A stretch of 62,815 nucleotides of DNA from positions 1 through 62,815 of the forward strand of contig CALCOY010000094.1 in assembly GCA_937897325.1 (NCBI GenBank). Direction: 5' to 3'. Position 1 is the first letter of the stretch; each line of letters begins with the position of its first letter. The stretch is from an uncultured Shimia sp. (GTDB lineage Bacteria > Pseudomonadota > Alphaproteobacteria > Rhodobacterales > Rhodobacteraceae). Shown here one piece after another: positions 35,632 to 43,945 of this stretch. Made by a program: the position numbers and the translations under genes. The notes under the pieces are model-generated. The model was not told where the DNA came from and made no database searches. It saw only the letters and a program-made list of their open reading frames with translations.

Positions 35632-37128
35632 ATGACCAAACCGGCCTCCGATGTCGCTCAGAACACTTGGGACTTCCTCAAATACCCGATGATCACACCG
35701 ACGGGTTTCCGCGAATACGATGCCCGCTGGAAGTACCCCGATGAGATCAACCTGCCCGGCATCACTGCACTTGGCCTGGGTTTGGGGACACAGATGCACA
35801 AACGCGGGATCGATCCGGTCATCGCTGTCGGGAACGACTACCGGGACTATTCGCTGGCCATCAAGAACGCGCTTGTCGTGGGTCTGATGCAAGCGGGCAT
35901 CCAGGTCAAAGATATCGGTCCCGCGCTGTCACCCATGGCCTATTTCAGCCAGTTTCATCTGGATGTCCCGGCCGTTGCCATGGTCACGGCAAGCCACAAC
36001 CCCAATGGCTGGACCGGTGTCAAGATGGGATTTGACAGGCCGCTCACGCATGGGCCCGATGAAATGTCTGAGCTGCGCGACATTGTCTTGAGCGGTGAAG
36101 GCGTGGCCCGGTCGGGAGGGGGGTATGAGTTCGTTGACGGCGTGCGTGAAGCATATCTCGATGATCTGGCCGGTGACTTCAAGATGACCCGTAAGCTGAA
36201 GGTCGTCTGCGCCACAGGGAACGGTACAGCGGCGGCATTTGCTCCTGCCCTTTTTGAACGATTGGGGGTCGAAGTCGTGCCGAGTCACATCGAACTCGAC
36301 TACACATTCCCCAACTACAATCCGAACCCAGAAGCCATGGAGATGCTGCATGACATGGCCAACAGCGTCAAAGCCTCGGGCGCGGATCTGGCGCTTGGGT
36401 TTGACGGCGATGGCGATCGCTGCGGCGTGGTCGATGATGAGGGCGAAGAAATCTTCGCCGACAAGGTCGGGGTCATCATGGCCCGCGATTTGGCCAAGCT
36501 GCACCCTGGTGCGACCTTTGTGGCGGATGTGAAATCCACGGGGCTATTTGCATCCGACCCGGAATTGCAGAAGTACGGCGTCAAGGCAGATTACTGGAAG
36601 ACCGGCCACAGCCATATGAAGCGGCGCGTCAAGGAAATTGGGGCACTGGCAGGTTTTGAGAAGTCGGGACACTACTTTCTCGCCGAACCCATCGGGCGTG
36701 GATACGACTGCGGTATGCGCGTCGCAGTGGAAATCTGCAAGCTGATGGACCGCAATCCAGACATGTCCATGTCGGATCTGCGCAAGGCCCTTCCAAAAAC
36801 CTTCTCGACACCGACGATGTCGCCCTACTGCGCCGACACCGAAAAGTACGACACACTTGCAAAAATCGTCCAGAAGCTGGCGGCAAAGGCCAAAGCGGGC
36901 GAGCAGCTTGGCGGTCAGGCGATAAAGGAAGTGGTCACCGTGAACGGCGCGCGTGTCATTCTCGATAACGGCGCATGGGGCCTTGTCCGCGCCTCGTCAA
37001 ACACACCGAACCTTGTGGTCGTCTGCGAAAGCCCGGAAAGCGAAGACGAGTTGCGCGCGATCTTTTCGGATGTAGATGCTGTCATTCGCACCGAACCAAA
37101 TGTCGGCGACTACGATCAGACCTTCTGA
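35632..37128 (+). CDS. Phosphomannomutase/phosphoglucomutase
   Basis: 498 residues. Alpha-D-phosphohexomutase family: FREYDARWKYP start, phosphoserine loop TASHNPN (S121), Mg-binding DGDGDR (about 258-263), the sugar-binding EKSGHYFL and the C-terminal phosphate-binding RASSNTPNL. It interconverts hexose 1- and 6-phosphates (mannose and/or glucose) for nucleotide-sugar supply. It is 25 bp from kdsA and probably feeds capsule or LPS synthesis. Confidence 0.93.
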   Translation: MTKPASDVAQNTWDFLKYPMITPTGFREYDARWKYPDEINLPGITALGLGLGTQMHKRGIDPVIAVGNDYRDYSLAIKNALVVGLMQAGIQVKDIGPALSPMAYFSQFHLDVPAVAMVTASHNPNGWTGVKMGFDRPLTHGPDEMSELRDIVLSGEGVARSGGGYEFVDGVREAYLDDLAGDFKMTRKLKVVCATGNGTAAAFAPALFERLGVEVVPSHIELDYTFPNYNPNPEAMEMLHDMANSVKASGADLALGFDGDGDRCGVVDDEGEEIFADKVGVIMARDLAKLHPGATFVADVKSTGLFASDPELQKYGVKADYWKTGHSHMKRRVKEIGALAGFEKSGHYFLAEPIGRGYDCGMRVAVEICKLMDRNPDMSMSDLRKALPKTFSTPTMSPYCADTEKYDTLAKIVQKLAAKAKAGEQLGGQAIKEVVTVNGARVILDNGAWGLVRASSNTPNLVVVCESPESEDELRAIFSDVDAVIRTEPNVGDYDQTF

Positions 37129-37146
37129 CGGTCTCAGGTTCAGATA

Positions 37147-37175
37147 TTGCAAATGTTCACTTTTTGTTCCATATT
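37147..37175 (+). promoter_or_regulatory. Promoter with embedded LexA (SOS) box
   Basis: TTGCAA (37147-37152), 17-base spacer and CATATT (37170-37175) form a fair -35/-10 pair. Within the spacer, GTTC-ACTTTTT-GTTC (37155-37169) is an exact alphaproteobacterial LexA box (GTTC-N7-GTTC). Bound LexA would cover the promoter. The ATG of the next gene is 27 bases downstream. Confidence 0.75.
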
Positions 37176-37196
37176 GAGTACAAGGAGGGACATAGC

Positions 37197-37418
37197 ATGT
37201 CTGAAACACCTTATCTGCCCGGCCTTTTTGAGCCCACAGCACCGCGCAAGCGCGACGTCTCGCATCAGCGACGCGCGCAATGGGCGGTTTATCCTTCGTC
37301 AAAGCAGGTGGCCTTTGCCGAACGGATCGCGCGGTTGAAACGCCGCGAGATCCCGCGGGAGTGTTTCCAGAACAGACAACTGATGTCCCGTTGGATCGAT
37401 GGAAACAAACCCGGATAG
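37197..37418 (+). CDS. Small basic protein behind an SOS promoter
   Basis: 73 residues. A strong AGGAGGG ribosome-binding site precedes the ATG at 37197. The protein is basic. Its C-terminal part, SSKQVAFAERIA...REIPRECF...LMSRWID, resembles the short S-x-K-Q...A..IA...IP...S.WID module that I recall at the ends of some DNA topoisomerase- or primase-like proteins. That likeness is a weak memory, not a search. With the LexA box it suggests a DNA-damage-induced DNA-metabolism or cell-cycle factor. Name and function unknown. Confidence 0.75.
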   Translation: MSETPYLPGLFEPTAPRKRDVSHQRRAQWAVYPSSKQVAFAERIARLKRREIPRECFQNRQLMSRWIDGNKPG

Positions 37419-37466
37419 CGACCGATTGCCCCTTGGCCGATGGTTGTCTTCGCCTAGATAGCGGTG

Positions 37467-37853
37467 ATGTCTGATGAAACGCGGGTGCTATACAATGCAG
37501 ATTGCCCGGTCTGTAACTTTGAGATCAGCCACTACGCCGCTTATACTAAAAGGCAGGCGCTTTCCATCCGTTTCGAGGATCTGAATGTTTCGGAAATGGC
37601 CGATTGGGGGTTAAGCCGGGATGATGCAGCGCGGCGTCTTTACGTGCTGAAAGATGAACAATTCTATTCGGGTATCTCGGCGTTTATCGTGCTCTGGCGT
37701 GACATGCCCCGCTACCGCTGGATTGCCCGGTTGGTTGACCTTCCAGGGATCAGGCATTTGGCCATTTTCATATATGACTATGTTCTTGCGCCGCTGATCT
37801 ACCGCTGGCATCTGCGACGTCAGAAACGACGTAATCTGGAAACGCATTTGTGA
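37467..37853 (+). CDS. DCC-family thiol-disulfide oxidoreductase-like protein (DUF393)
   Basis: 128 residues. The hallmark YNADCPVCN near the N-terminus and FEDLNVSE, then a conserved central part with AFIVLWRDMPRYRW, define the DCC (DUF393) family. A CxxC-type redox motif is suggested but no substrate is known. ATG at 37467 preferred to a GTG three bases earlier. It follows the SOS-boxed small gene by 48 bp on the same strand. Confidence 0.88.
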   Translation: MSDETRVLYNADCPVCNFEISHYAAYTKRQALSIRFEDLNVSEMADWGLSRDDAARRLYVLKDEQFYSGISAFIVLWRDMPRYRWIARLVDLPGIRHLAIFIYDYVLAPLIYRWHLRRQKRRNLETHL

Positions 37854-37898
37854 AAGATTGCGCATGGTGCGTGATCGCGGATCGTATACGCTGACCCC

Positions 37899-38537
37899 AT
37901 GGCATATGCGTATTCAGCTCGCGAAGTTCTGACCGATGCGGCCATCCATGTCACCGGCCTGATGGCAGCAGGGACGGCGGCTGTGATGCTTATGCTGCAT
38001 CTGGCGCCGTCCGCCTCTGTCGTCCAAGTCGCCGCCGTGGGTGCATATCTTGGCTTCCTACTTTTTTCGCTGACGGCCTCAGCTGCCTATCACCTATTGC
38101 CGTGGGAGCGGTCCAGAGACCTTCTTCACCGGATCGACCACGCGGCGATTTATCTGAAGATAGCGGGTACTTACACGCCATTGGTCGTTTTGATGGGGTC
38201 ATTCTTCTCATACATCATTCTGGGATGTGTCTGGATCATTGCACTGATCGGCGCATGGGCAAAAATGCGGTTCTGGGCGACGGATGCGAAAGGGTCATTG
38301 GCGCTGTATCTTAGCATGGGCTGGATGAGCGTTCTTCTCATCCCGCTCATGTGGACCAGTCTGCCGGGTCTAGTATTGGGTCTTATCGCCGTTGGCGGGC
38401 TTCTCTATACGGCTGGCACATTCTTTTTCTCAAGAGAGAACATGCAATATCAAAATGCGATCTGGCACGCCTTTGTGCTGGCCGCCTCAAGCTGCTTTTT
38501 CGCTGCGATCGCAATGGCCACCACAACACCTGTCTGA
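37899..38537 (+). CDS. trhA: Hemolysin III/TrhA-type membrane protein (PAQR family)
   Basis: 212 residues, seven membrane spans. SAAYHLLPW after the second span, HRIDHAAIYLKIAGTYTPL in the third and the C-terminal NAIWHAFVLAAS carry the conserved Ser/His/Asp/His residues of PAQR proteins. TrhA is linked to membrane-fluidity homeostasis. It lies 45 bp behind the DCC gene and may be the last gene of that unit. Confidence 0.9.
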   Translation: MAYAYSAREVLTDAAIHVTGLMAAGTAAVMLMLHLAPSASVVQVAAVGAYLGFLLFSLTASAAYHLLPWERSRDLLHRIDHAAIYLKIAGTYTPLVVLMGSFFSYIILGCVWIIALIGAWAKMRFWATDAKGSLALYLSMGWMSVLLIPLMWTSLPGLVLGLIAVGGLLYTAGTFFFSRENMQYQNAIWHAFVLAASSCFFAAIAMATTTPV

Positions 38538-38634
38538 TCCCCAAAACAGCGGTCAGGATTACCTGACCTGCGCGAGCTTCGTAGTCCTGCTAAACAAAGT
38601 CATATTTTATAAGACAAATTTTGCAGGGCGGCGG

Positions 38635-38904
38635 ATGACTCAATTTCCATTTTATTCTGTTTTTGACCTTATTGGTATGTGTGGCTTCATCATCTATGTG
38701 ACCAATTACGCGTTTCTGACCTTTCGCGTTCTGACAAGTGACAGCCTTGTTTACTTCTGGCTTAACCTGTCAGCGGCCACGTGCGTACTGATCGGCCTTT
38801 CCGTAAACTTCAATCTTGCCTCGGCGATGATCCAGCTGTTCTGGGTCGCGATTTCGCTCATGGGAATCATTGTAAGAATCGTGCAGCCCAACGATGCCCG
38901 TTAA
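38635..38904 (+). CDS. Small membrane protein, CBU_0592 type
   Basis: 89 residues with three predicted spans. The pattern FDLIGMCGFIIYVTNYAFL, SLVYFWLNLSAATCVLIGL and the third span LFWVAISLMGIIVRI fits the small CBU_0592-like family, whose function is unknown. Its stop overlaps the convergent M48 protease stop by four bases. The AT-rich stretch before it (CATATTTTATAAG) could be its promoter. Confidence 0.75.
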   Translation: MTQFPFYSVFDLIGMCGFIIYVTNYAFLTFRVLTSDSLVYFWLNLSAATCVLIGLSVNFNLASAMIQLFWVAISLMGIIVRIVQPNDAR

Positions 38905-39623
38905 AGCTGCGCTGCCGTCCGACGCACCGTTTCGATCCGCTGCGCATTGGGCGGGTGCGTTCCAAGGAAGCGATTGCCGGGATCTGGAATCCGGTTGAAA
39001 AACTCAGCACCTCGAAGTGGATCATAGCCCGCGCGTGCGGTGATGATGGTGCCAAGAGCGTCCGCCTCAAGCTCAAATTCCTTGGAATAGCTGCGCGCGC
39101 CCACGCTGGCCCCAAGCCGCTGCGCGGTTTCAACTGAGCTGGTATCACCGCCGGAAAGCGTAGCAAGTCCGCCAAAGATCACGGCCCCGGCCAGTGCATT
39201 TTCCCGTTGGCGGCCGATATGGCCTTCGATGTGATGAGCCGCCTCGTGTGCCATGACAAAGGCCAGTTCATCCACGTTGCGGGCATCTTCGATCAAGCGA
39301 ATGGTGAATGCGATGATAGGTCGATTGTTGTCGTCCAGCGTCTGATATGCGTTTGGCGGCTGGCTTCGACGGTCATCCACCAGAATTCTGAAGTCGCAGT
39401 TAACGCCCCGCGTGCGCGCCCTGCATTCGCGTTCGGCCACAGGTTCCATGGTCCGTGTCATCTGCGCAAAGGCCTGAGCGGCCTCACTCGACGTGCGGAA
39501 TTGATCAGGTATCTGCGAAACCTGGCCGGACGGCCCCGAGGGCGCGGATGCCACAACAACCTCATCACAGGCAGAAAGGACAACACACAACCCAAGAACC
39601 GCAAACACACGTCCAAACACCAT
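38901..39623 (-). CDS. M48-family metallopeptidase lipoprotein
   Basis: 240 residues. Signal with lipobox LSAC (C19), then a peptidase domain with the zinc motif HEAAH (126-130) and FELEADALG as the third-ligand region, then the usual GNRFLGTHPPNAQRI tail. A periplasmic membrane-anchored protease, related to BepA/LoiP quality-control peptidases. The ATG at 39623 starts the signal sequence; an earlier one ten codons upstream is less likely. Confidence 0.9.
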   Translation of the reverse strand: MVFGRVFAVLGLCVVLSACDEVVVASAPSGPSGQVSQIPDQFRTSSEAAQAFAQMTRTMEPVAERECRARTRGVNCDFRILVDDRRSQPPNAYQTLDDNNRPIIAFTIRLIEDARNVDELAFVMAHEAAHHIEGHIGRQRENALAGAVIFGGLATLSGGDTSSVETAQRLGASVGARSYSKEFELEADALGTIITARAGYDPLRGAEFFNRIPDPGNRFLGTHPPNAQRIETVRRTAAQL

Positions 39624-39720
39624 ACCGGACCTTCCCTTCGTTTCGACAAACATATTATCACGCGACTGGGCCGGTTCCAGCCCTGATCACGCGGGCGTGT
39701 TGGCTTGCATTGACGGGGCT

Positions 39721-39981
39721 ATGACGTACTCTGCGCGAATGTTTACCATCGAACACGATTTCGACGCGACGGTGATCACGCTTGTGGACGAGGGCGAGGT
39801 GCCTTTGCTCGAAGACGTGGTCGTGCACGGCTTTGCCGAATGCATCACGGTCGAACAGTACGATCCGCGCACGGATAGGGTTGCAAAGGTGACGTTGTCA
39901 CCGGAACAATTGCGCGATCTGGCCGCAGCGCTGGATCTGCCCGAAGGGGTGTATCAACTGAAACCGGCAGGCAAAGGCTAG
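39721..39981 (+). CDS. Conserved-looking small hypothetical protein
   Basis: 86 residues from ATG 39721 (alternative ATG 39739), acidic, likely a beta-sandwich-like fold. Motifs: FTIEHDFDATVITLVDEGEV and LSPEQLRDLAAALDLPEGVY. I do not recognise the family, but codon use and clean spacing look genuine. It is followed after 30 bp by the aminotransferase gene on the same strand. Confidence 0.6.
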   Translation: MTYSARMFTIEHDFDATVITLVDEGEVPLLEDVVVHGFAECITVEQYDPRTDRVAKVTLSPEQLRDLAAALDLPEGVYQLKPAGKG

Positions 39982-40011
39982 GCGCCGCAACGACCGGCAA
40001 AGGGGGGACAG

Positions 40012-40875
40012 GTGGCGACAGGCACGCACATTCGCACGTATTTTGAAGGTCGCTGGCATGAGGGGGATGTCCCGATCATGCGGGCGGCTGATCACGGGGC
40101 ATGGCTCGGCACCACAGTCTTTGACGGCGCACGCTTCTTTGATGGACGCGCGCCGGATCTGGCGGCGCATTGCGCGCGTGTGAACCGGTCGGCCAAAGCG
40201 CTGATGATTACGCCCACGGTCGGCACTGAAGAGATGCTCGAGATCGTGAAAGAGGGGCTGACCGCCTATGGGCCGGACGATGCCGTCTATATCCGACCGA
40301 TGTATTGGGCGCTGGATGGCGGACATCTGGGCGTTATGCCGCTGCCTGATGCGACGGGTTTTGCGGTCAGTCTGGAAGTGATCCCGATGGCTGCGGAAAA
40401 CTCCTCTAGCACATTAACGCGCACCCGATTTCGCCGCCCTGTCCTTGAGGACAACGTTGTCGATGCCAAAGCGGGCTGCCTTTATCCAAACAATGCACGG
40501 ATGCTCTCTGAGGCGCGGGCCAAGGGGTTCGGGAATGCGCTTGTCGCCGACGCCATGGGCAATGTGGCTGAAAGTGCGACGGCCAATGTCTTTATGGTTA
40601 AGGATGGGGAAGTCTTCACGCCGATCCCGAACGGCACGTTTCTGGCGGGGATCACGCGTGCGCGGCACATGGCCAATATGCGGGCAGACGGCATCGTGGT
40701 GCATGAAAAGGTGCTGAGTTTTGAGGATTTTCATGCCGCTGACGAGGTGTTCATGAGCGGCAACATGATGAAGGTCACGCCCGTGACCGCCTTTGACGAT
40801 ACACAATACCAGATTGGCCCGGTGACACGGCGGGCGCGTGAGATGTATTGGGACTGGGCGGCGTCCGAGACATGA
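40012..40875 (+). CDS. Branched-chain amino acid aminotransferase-like (class IV PLP)
   Basis: 287 residues starting at GTG with GGGGGGACAG upstream. Fold-type IV features: DHGAWLGTTVFDGARFF, the PLP-lysine region VVDAKAGCLYPNN, ALVADAMGNVAESATANVF and the late VFMSGNMMKVTPV. It transfers amino groups between branched-chain amino acids and 2-oxoglutarate, or is a related ADC-lyase/D-amino-acid transaminase-like enzyme. ATGA overlap with the next gene. Confidence 0.85.
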   Translation: MATGTHIRTYFEGRWHEGDVPIMRAADHGAWLGTTVFDGARFFDGRAPDLAAHCARVNRSAKALMITPTVGTEEMLEIVKEGLTAYGPDDAVYIRPMYWALDGGHLGVMPLPDATGFAVSLEVIPMAAENSSSTLTRTRFRRPVLEDNVVDAKAGCLYPNNARMLSEARAKGFGNALVADAMGNVAESATANVFMVKDGEVFTPIPNGTFLAGITRARHMANMRADGIVVHEKVLSFEDFHAADEVFMSGNMMKVTPVTAFDDTQYQIGPVTRRAREMYWDWAASET

Positions 40876-41474
40876 ACAAACCGCTCGAATTCTGGTTCGA
40901 GTTTGCCAGCACATATTCCTATCCGGCCGCCATGCGAGTGGAAGAGGCTTGCATCGGGGCGAAGGTCGATCTGATCTGGCGGCCCTTTCTTCTGGGGCCA
41001 GTCTTTGCCCAGCAGGGTATGACGGACAGTCCCTTCAACATCTTCCCAGTCAAGGGCGCCTATATGTGGCGAGATCTCGAGCGAGTCTGCGCGGCACAGG
41101 GGCTAAACCTGCGAAAGCCCTCCAGTTTTCCGCGGGGCAGCCTTCTGGCGGCGCGCATCTGTGCAGCCTTTGACCAAAGCGATTGGGTCGGCAGCTTCAT
41201 CCGCGCGGTCTACGACGCGAATTTCGCCATGGATCTAGATATCGGGGAGGCCAAGGTCTTGGAGGATCTACTGGACGCGCTCGGGCAGGATCCCGAGACG
41301 GTAATCACGGAAGCACAAAGCCCTGAGAACAAAAAGAAACTCAAGACGATGACAGAAGAAGCAATCGAGCGTGGCGTCTTCGGCGCACCGATCATGATCA
41401 TTGGAGAGGAGGTTTTCTGGGGCAACGACAGGCTTGAAGCGGCTATTTCTTGGGCAGTCGGCGGACGGGAGTGA
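40872..41474 (+). CDS. 2-hydroxychromene-2-carboxylate isomerase family (kappa-GST/DsbA fold)
   Basis: 200 residues. FWFEFASTYSYPAA is the HCCA-isomerase N-terminus with the conserved serine (SxYSY) replacing the DsbA cysteine, and the C-terminus VFGAPIMIIGEEVFWGNDRL is the family signature. These glutathione-using enzymes isomerise aromatic ring-cleavage products; in genomes without that pathway the role is unclear. Start overlaps the aminotransferase stop. Confidence 0.88.
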   Translation: MNKPLEFWFEFASTYSYPAAMRVEEACIGAKVDLIWRPFLLGPVFAQQGMTDSPFNIFPVKGAYMWRDLERVCAAQGLNLRKPSSFPRGSLLAARICAAFDQSDWVGSFIRAVYDANFAMDLDIGEAKVLEDLLDALGQDPETVITEAQSPENKKKLKTMTEEAIERGVFGAPIMIIGEEVFWGNDRLEAAISWAVGGRE

Positions 41475-41525
41475 TTGCGCCTTGCGCAGGCTTGCGTCAT
41501 GCTCATCGCCGGAACGGAGGACGCG

Positions 41526-41981
41526 ATGCGCAAATTTATGGTCGTGCTCGATGACAGCCGCGAATGTCTGAATGCCATGCGTTTTGCCGCGATGCGGGCC
41601 GCCCATACGGGCGGGGGCGTCTCGATCCTGTCGGTCATCCCGCCGGATGAGTTCAATCACTGGATCGGAGTGGGCGAGGTTATGCGGGAAGAAGCCCGCG
41701 AACGAATCCACGCGCATTTCGAGGTCTTCGCAAAATGGATGCGTGACAAGCAGCATGTTGACCCGGAACTTGTGATCCGCGAAGGACAGCCGGTGGATCA
41801 GATCATCGCGCAGGTGAATGAGGATCCAGAAATCGGCGTTTTGGTGCTGGGGGCTGGCACGGACAAGAAGGGGCCTGGACCACTCGTTACGCAATTGTCG
41901 CGCAGTGCCGGATCGCTGCCCATCCCGATCACGATCGTGCCGGGCGATCTGAGCAAGGAAAAGCTTGAGGCGATCACCTAG
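41526..41981 (+). CDS. Universal stress protein (UspA family)
   Basis: 151 residues. MRKFMVVLDDSRECLNAMRFA is the Usp N-terminus, and the nucleotide-binding loop is VLGAGTDKKGPGPLV before PIPITIVPG. Single-domain; likely ATP-binding type. The start follows a perfect CGGAGGACGCG. Convergent overlap of four bases with the TIGR02186 gene. Confidence 0.88.
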   Translation: MRKFMVVLDDSRECLNAMRFAAMRAAHTGGGVSILSVIPPDEFNHWIGVGEVMREEARERIHAHFEVFAKWMRDKQHVDPELVIREGQPVDQIIAQVNEDPEIGVLVLGAGTDKKGPGPLVTQLSRSAGSLPIPITIVPGDLSKEKLEAIT

Positions 41982-42730
41982 TTGCGTATCAGGCGAAATG
42001 CGGCAGAAGCACCCCAACCCGCAGCGATCGCGATAGCCAAGGACATCAGGCCGTAGATCAGGGGCATTTCGCGGCTGAGTGTGAACAGCCAGCGTTCAAG
42101 GCCCACCTTGCGCACGTCGATAGAGGTTTCGTATTGAGAGATGACCTTGCCCTTCCGGGTCAGGAAAATCCGCGTGCGATAGGCCCCTTCGGTCAGTGCG
42201 GCAGGCAAACGGATCGAGGTGCGGAAGAGCGTCTGATCATCCACAACCACTTGATTTTCCAAGAGTTGGTAAAGCTGGTTGGCCCTGCGGATACGAATGA
42301 GCGCTTCGGTAAAACTGCCCGCGTCGTTGATCGACATGGGCGCCCCGACGGATCGGATCGCGCGTGGGACCGATATCTTGTTGCGCAGGTCTTCGACATT
42401 GCTGAGCACCTCGCGCAGCAATCCACTGGTGGCCACAGCGTAGAAGCTGGGGGCGCGGTCGACCTCGACCGCGTCGGTGTTCACCCAGATGCCAAAGCGT
42501 TTCTCCTTGCGCCGCACCGTCACAGGTTCAGAGGGGCCGGCTACAGTCACGATAACTTGGAGAGGCGGGCCTTCCGGAATCGCTTCCTCCCGCTTGACGG
42601 CACCAAAGATCAGGATCTCCGAGCCATCGAATTGCGTTGTGATCGCGACCTCGTCCTGACTGAGGCCCAGAACGACCTCTTCCGCGACGGAGACGTTCGC
42701 GATCAGCAAAAATGCTAACAACCAGCGCAT
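41978..42730 (-). CDS. TIGR02186 family exported protein with C-terminal membrane span, partner of TauE/SafE
   Basis: 250 residues. A Sec signal (MRWLLAFLLIANVSVA), a beta-rich periplasmic domain including FDGSEILIFGAV and GIWVNTDAV, and one C-terminal span (PLIYGLMSLAIAIAAGWGASAAF). This alphaproteobacterial family is commonly found directly beside a TauE/SafE gene, as here (one base apart), but its function is not known. It might be a periplasmic partner of the exporter. Confidence 0.85.
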   Translation of the reverse strand: MRWLLAFLLIANVSVAEEVVLGLSQDEVAITTQFDGSEILIFGAVKREEAIPEGPPLQVIVTVAGPSEPVTVRRKEKRFGIWVNTDAVEVDRAPSFYAVATSGLLREVLSNVEDLRNKISVPRAIRSVGAPMSINDAGSFTEALIRIRRANQLYQLLENQVVVDDQTLFRTSIRLPAALTEGAYRTRIFLTRKGKVISQYETSIDVRKVGLERWLFTLSREMPLIYGLMSLAIAIAAGWGASAAFRLIRN

Positions 42731-42731
42731 C

Positions 42732-43646
42732 CTAATGCCCCTCAGCGGCGCGGACCGAGTAAAGCTCTGACGGCATGAGAAGCAGATCGAGCGCCAGTTT
42801 CCCGCAGACGGCCAAGACCATGAGGGCAAGCAGTATCCGCAATTGTTCGGCCTTCATGCGCACACCGATCTGGGTGCCGATCTGCGCGCCGATCACCCCG
42901 CCCACCAACAAAAGAACGGCCAGCACGACGTCCACTGTGAAATTGGTTGTTGCATGCAACAGTGTCGTGAAGCCTGTGACAAAGATGATCTGGAACAGCG
43001 ACGTACCAACAACAACCTTGGTCGGCATGCCCAGCAGATAGATCATGGCAGGCACCATGATAAAGCCACCCCCGACCCCCATAATTGCGGCGAGAATACC
43101 TACGCAGAGGCCAACCAGCAGCGGCGGAATCACTGAGATATAAAGGCCCGACACGCGGAAGCGCATCTTGAACGGCAGCTTGTGGATCAGCGTGTGCTTC
43201 CGCTTGACCGGTGGCGCGCCTTTGGCCGTCTTGCGGATAGCGTTGAGGCTTTCCACGAACATCAGGCTGCCGATCACACCGAGGAAGACGACGTAGCAAA
43301 GCCGCACTAGAAGATCGACCTGCCCCAATGATTTCAGGTAGTTGAAGATCACAACGCCCAGTGCCGCCCCGACCAGCCCGCCGATGAGCAGCACCGTACC
43401 CATCCTGAGATCCACCGTCTTTCGCCTGAGATGCGCAAGTACACCAGAGAAGGAAGAGGCCACGATCTGATTGGCTTCCGTGGCAACAGCCACAGCGGGC
43501 GGGATGCCAATGAAAAACAAAAGCGGGGTCATCAAAAAACCGCCGCCGACCCCGAACATACCGGAGAGAATGCCCACAAGCCCGCCGAGCCCCAGAAGGA
43601 GAAAGGCATTCACCGACACCTCGGCAATGGGCAGGTAGATTTGCAT
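42732..43646 (-). CDS. TauE/SafE family membrane exporter (possible sulfite exporter)
   Basis: 304 residues, about eight spans. Two internal repeats carry GILSGMFGVGGGFLMTPLL and GILAAIMGVGGGFIMVPAM, the TauE/SafE signature. Members export sulfite, sulfoacetate or other anions; some transport different cargo. The ATG at 43646 follows CAGGACTAAC. Its upstream region carries the same 47-bp element as the sulfonate operon, which supports a sulfite role by inference. It forms a pair with the TIGR02186 gene. Confidence 0.85.
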   Translation of the reverse strand: MQIYLPIAEVSVNAFLLLGLGGLVGILSGMFGVGGGFLMTPLLFFIGIPPAVAVATEANQIVASSFSGVLAHLRRKTVDLRMGTVLLIGGLVGAALGVVIFNYLKSLGQVDLLVRLCYVVFLGVIGSLMFVESLNAIRKTAKGAPPVKRKHTLIHKLPFKMRFRVSGLYISVIPPLLVGLCVGILAAIMGVGGGFIMVPAMIYLLGMPTKVVVGTSLFQIIFVTGFTTLLHATTNFTVDVVLAVLLLVGGVIGAQIGTQIGVRMKAEQLRILLALMVLAVCGKLALDLLLMPSELYSVRAAEGH

Positions 43647-43824
43647 GTCACGTGTTAGTCCTGCTGCAGGTGCAAAATCAAGATGGCGGGGCCGCTCTGG
43701 GCAAACTGGCCCGATGGATGATGCAGATCTGGCGCTATTCACCAGAGGCGGGCCGCAACGTTCGGTGGGTTGTGCGCCATTTATGCAGCCGCTTCGCACA
43801 TTAACCCAGAAAAATAGGGCGAAA

Positions 43825-43871
43825 GCCACATCTGTTTTGTATCGGTATCACGTCGGTATTGCGTCAGTGCC
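43825..43871 (+). promoter_or_regulatory. 47-bp block-conserved element, copy 2
   Basis: Plus strand: ATCTGT, six variable bases, TCGGTA, two variable, ACGT, one variable, GGTATTGCGTCAGTG, the same blocks and spacing as 5424-5470. TCGGTA occurs twice, 11 bp apart. It lies about 180-225 bp upstream of the TauE start, pointing away from it, in a 299-bp gap that otherwise holds no gene I can support. The end of the ABC importer operon borders the other side. Confidence 0.55.
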
Positions 43872-43945
43872 ATGTCGGCGAAACCGCCGGTCAATGCGCC
43901 GAACGGTCGGGTTTCTTAAGGTGGGGTTAGCGCCGGATCGAAGTG

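Noticed and set aside
43647-43829. In-frame N-terminal extension of the TauE/SafE protein
   Set aside because: The extension is not hydrophobic, lies in the regulatory gap and the ATG at 43646 begins the first membrane span.
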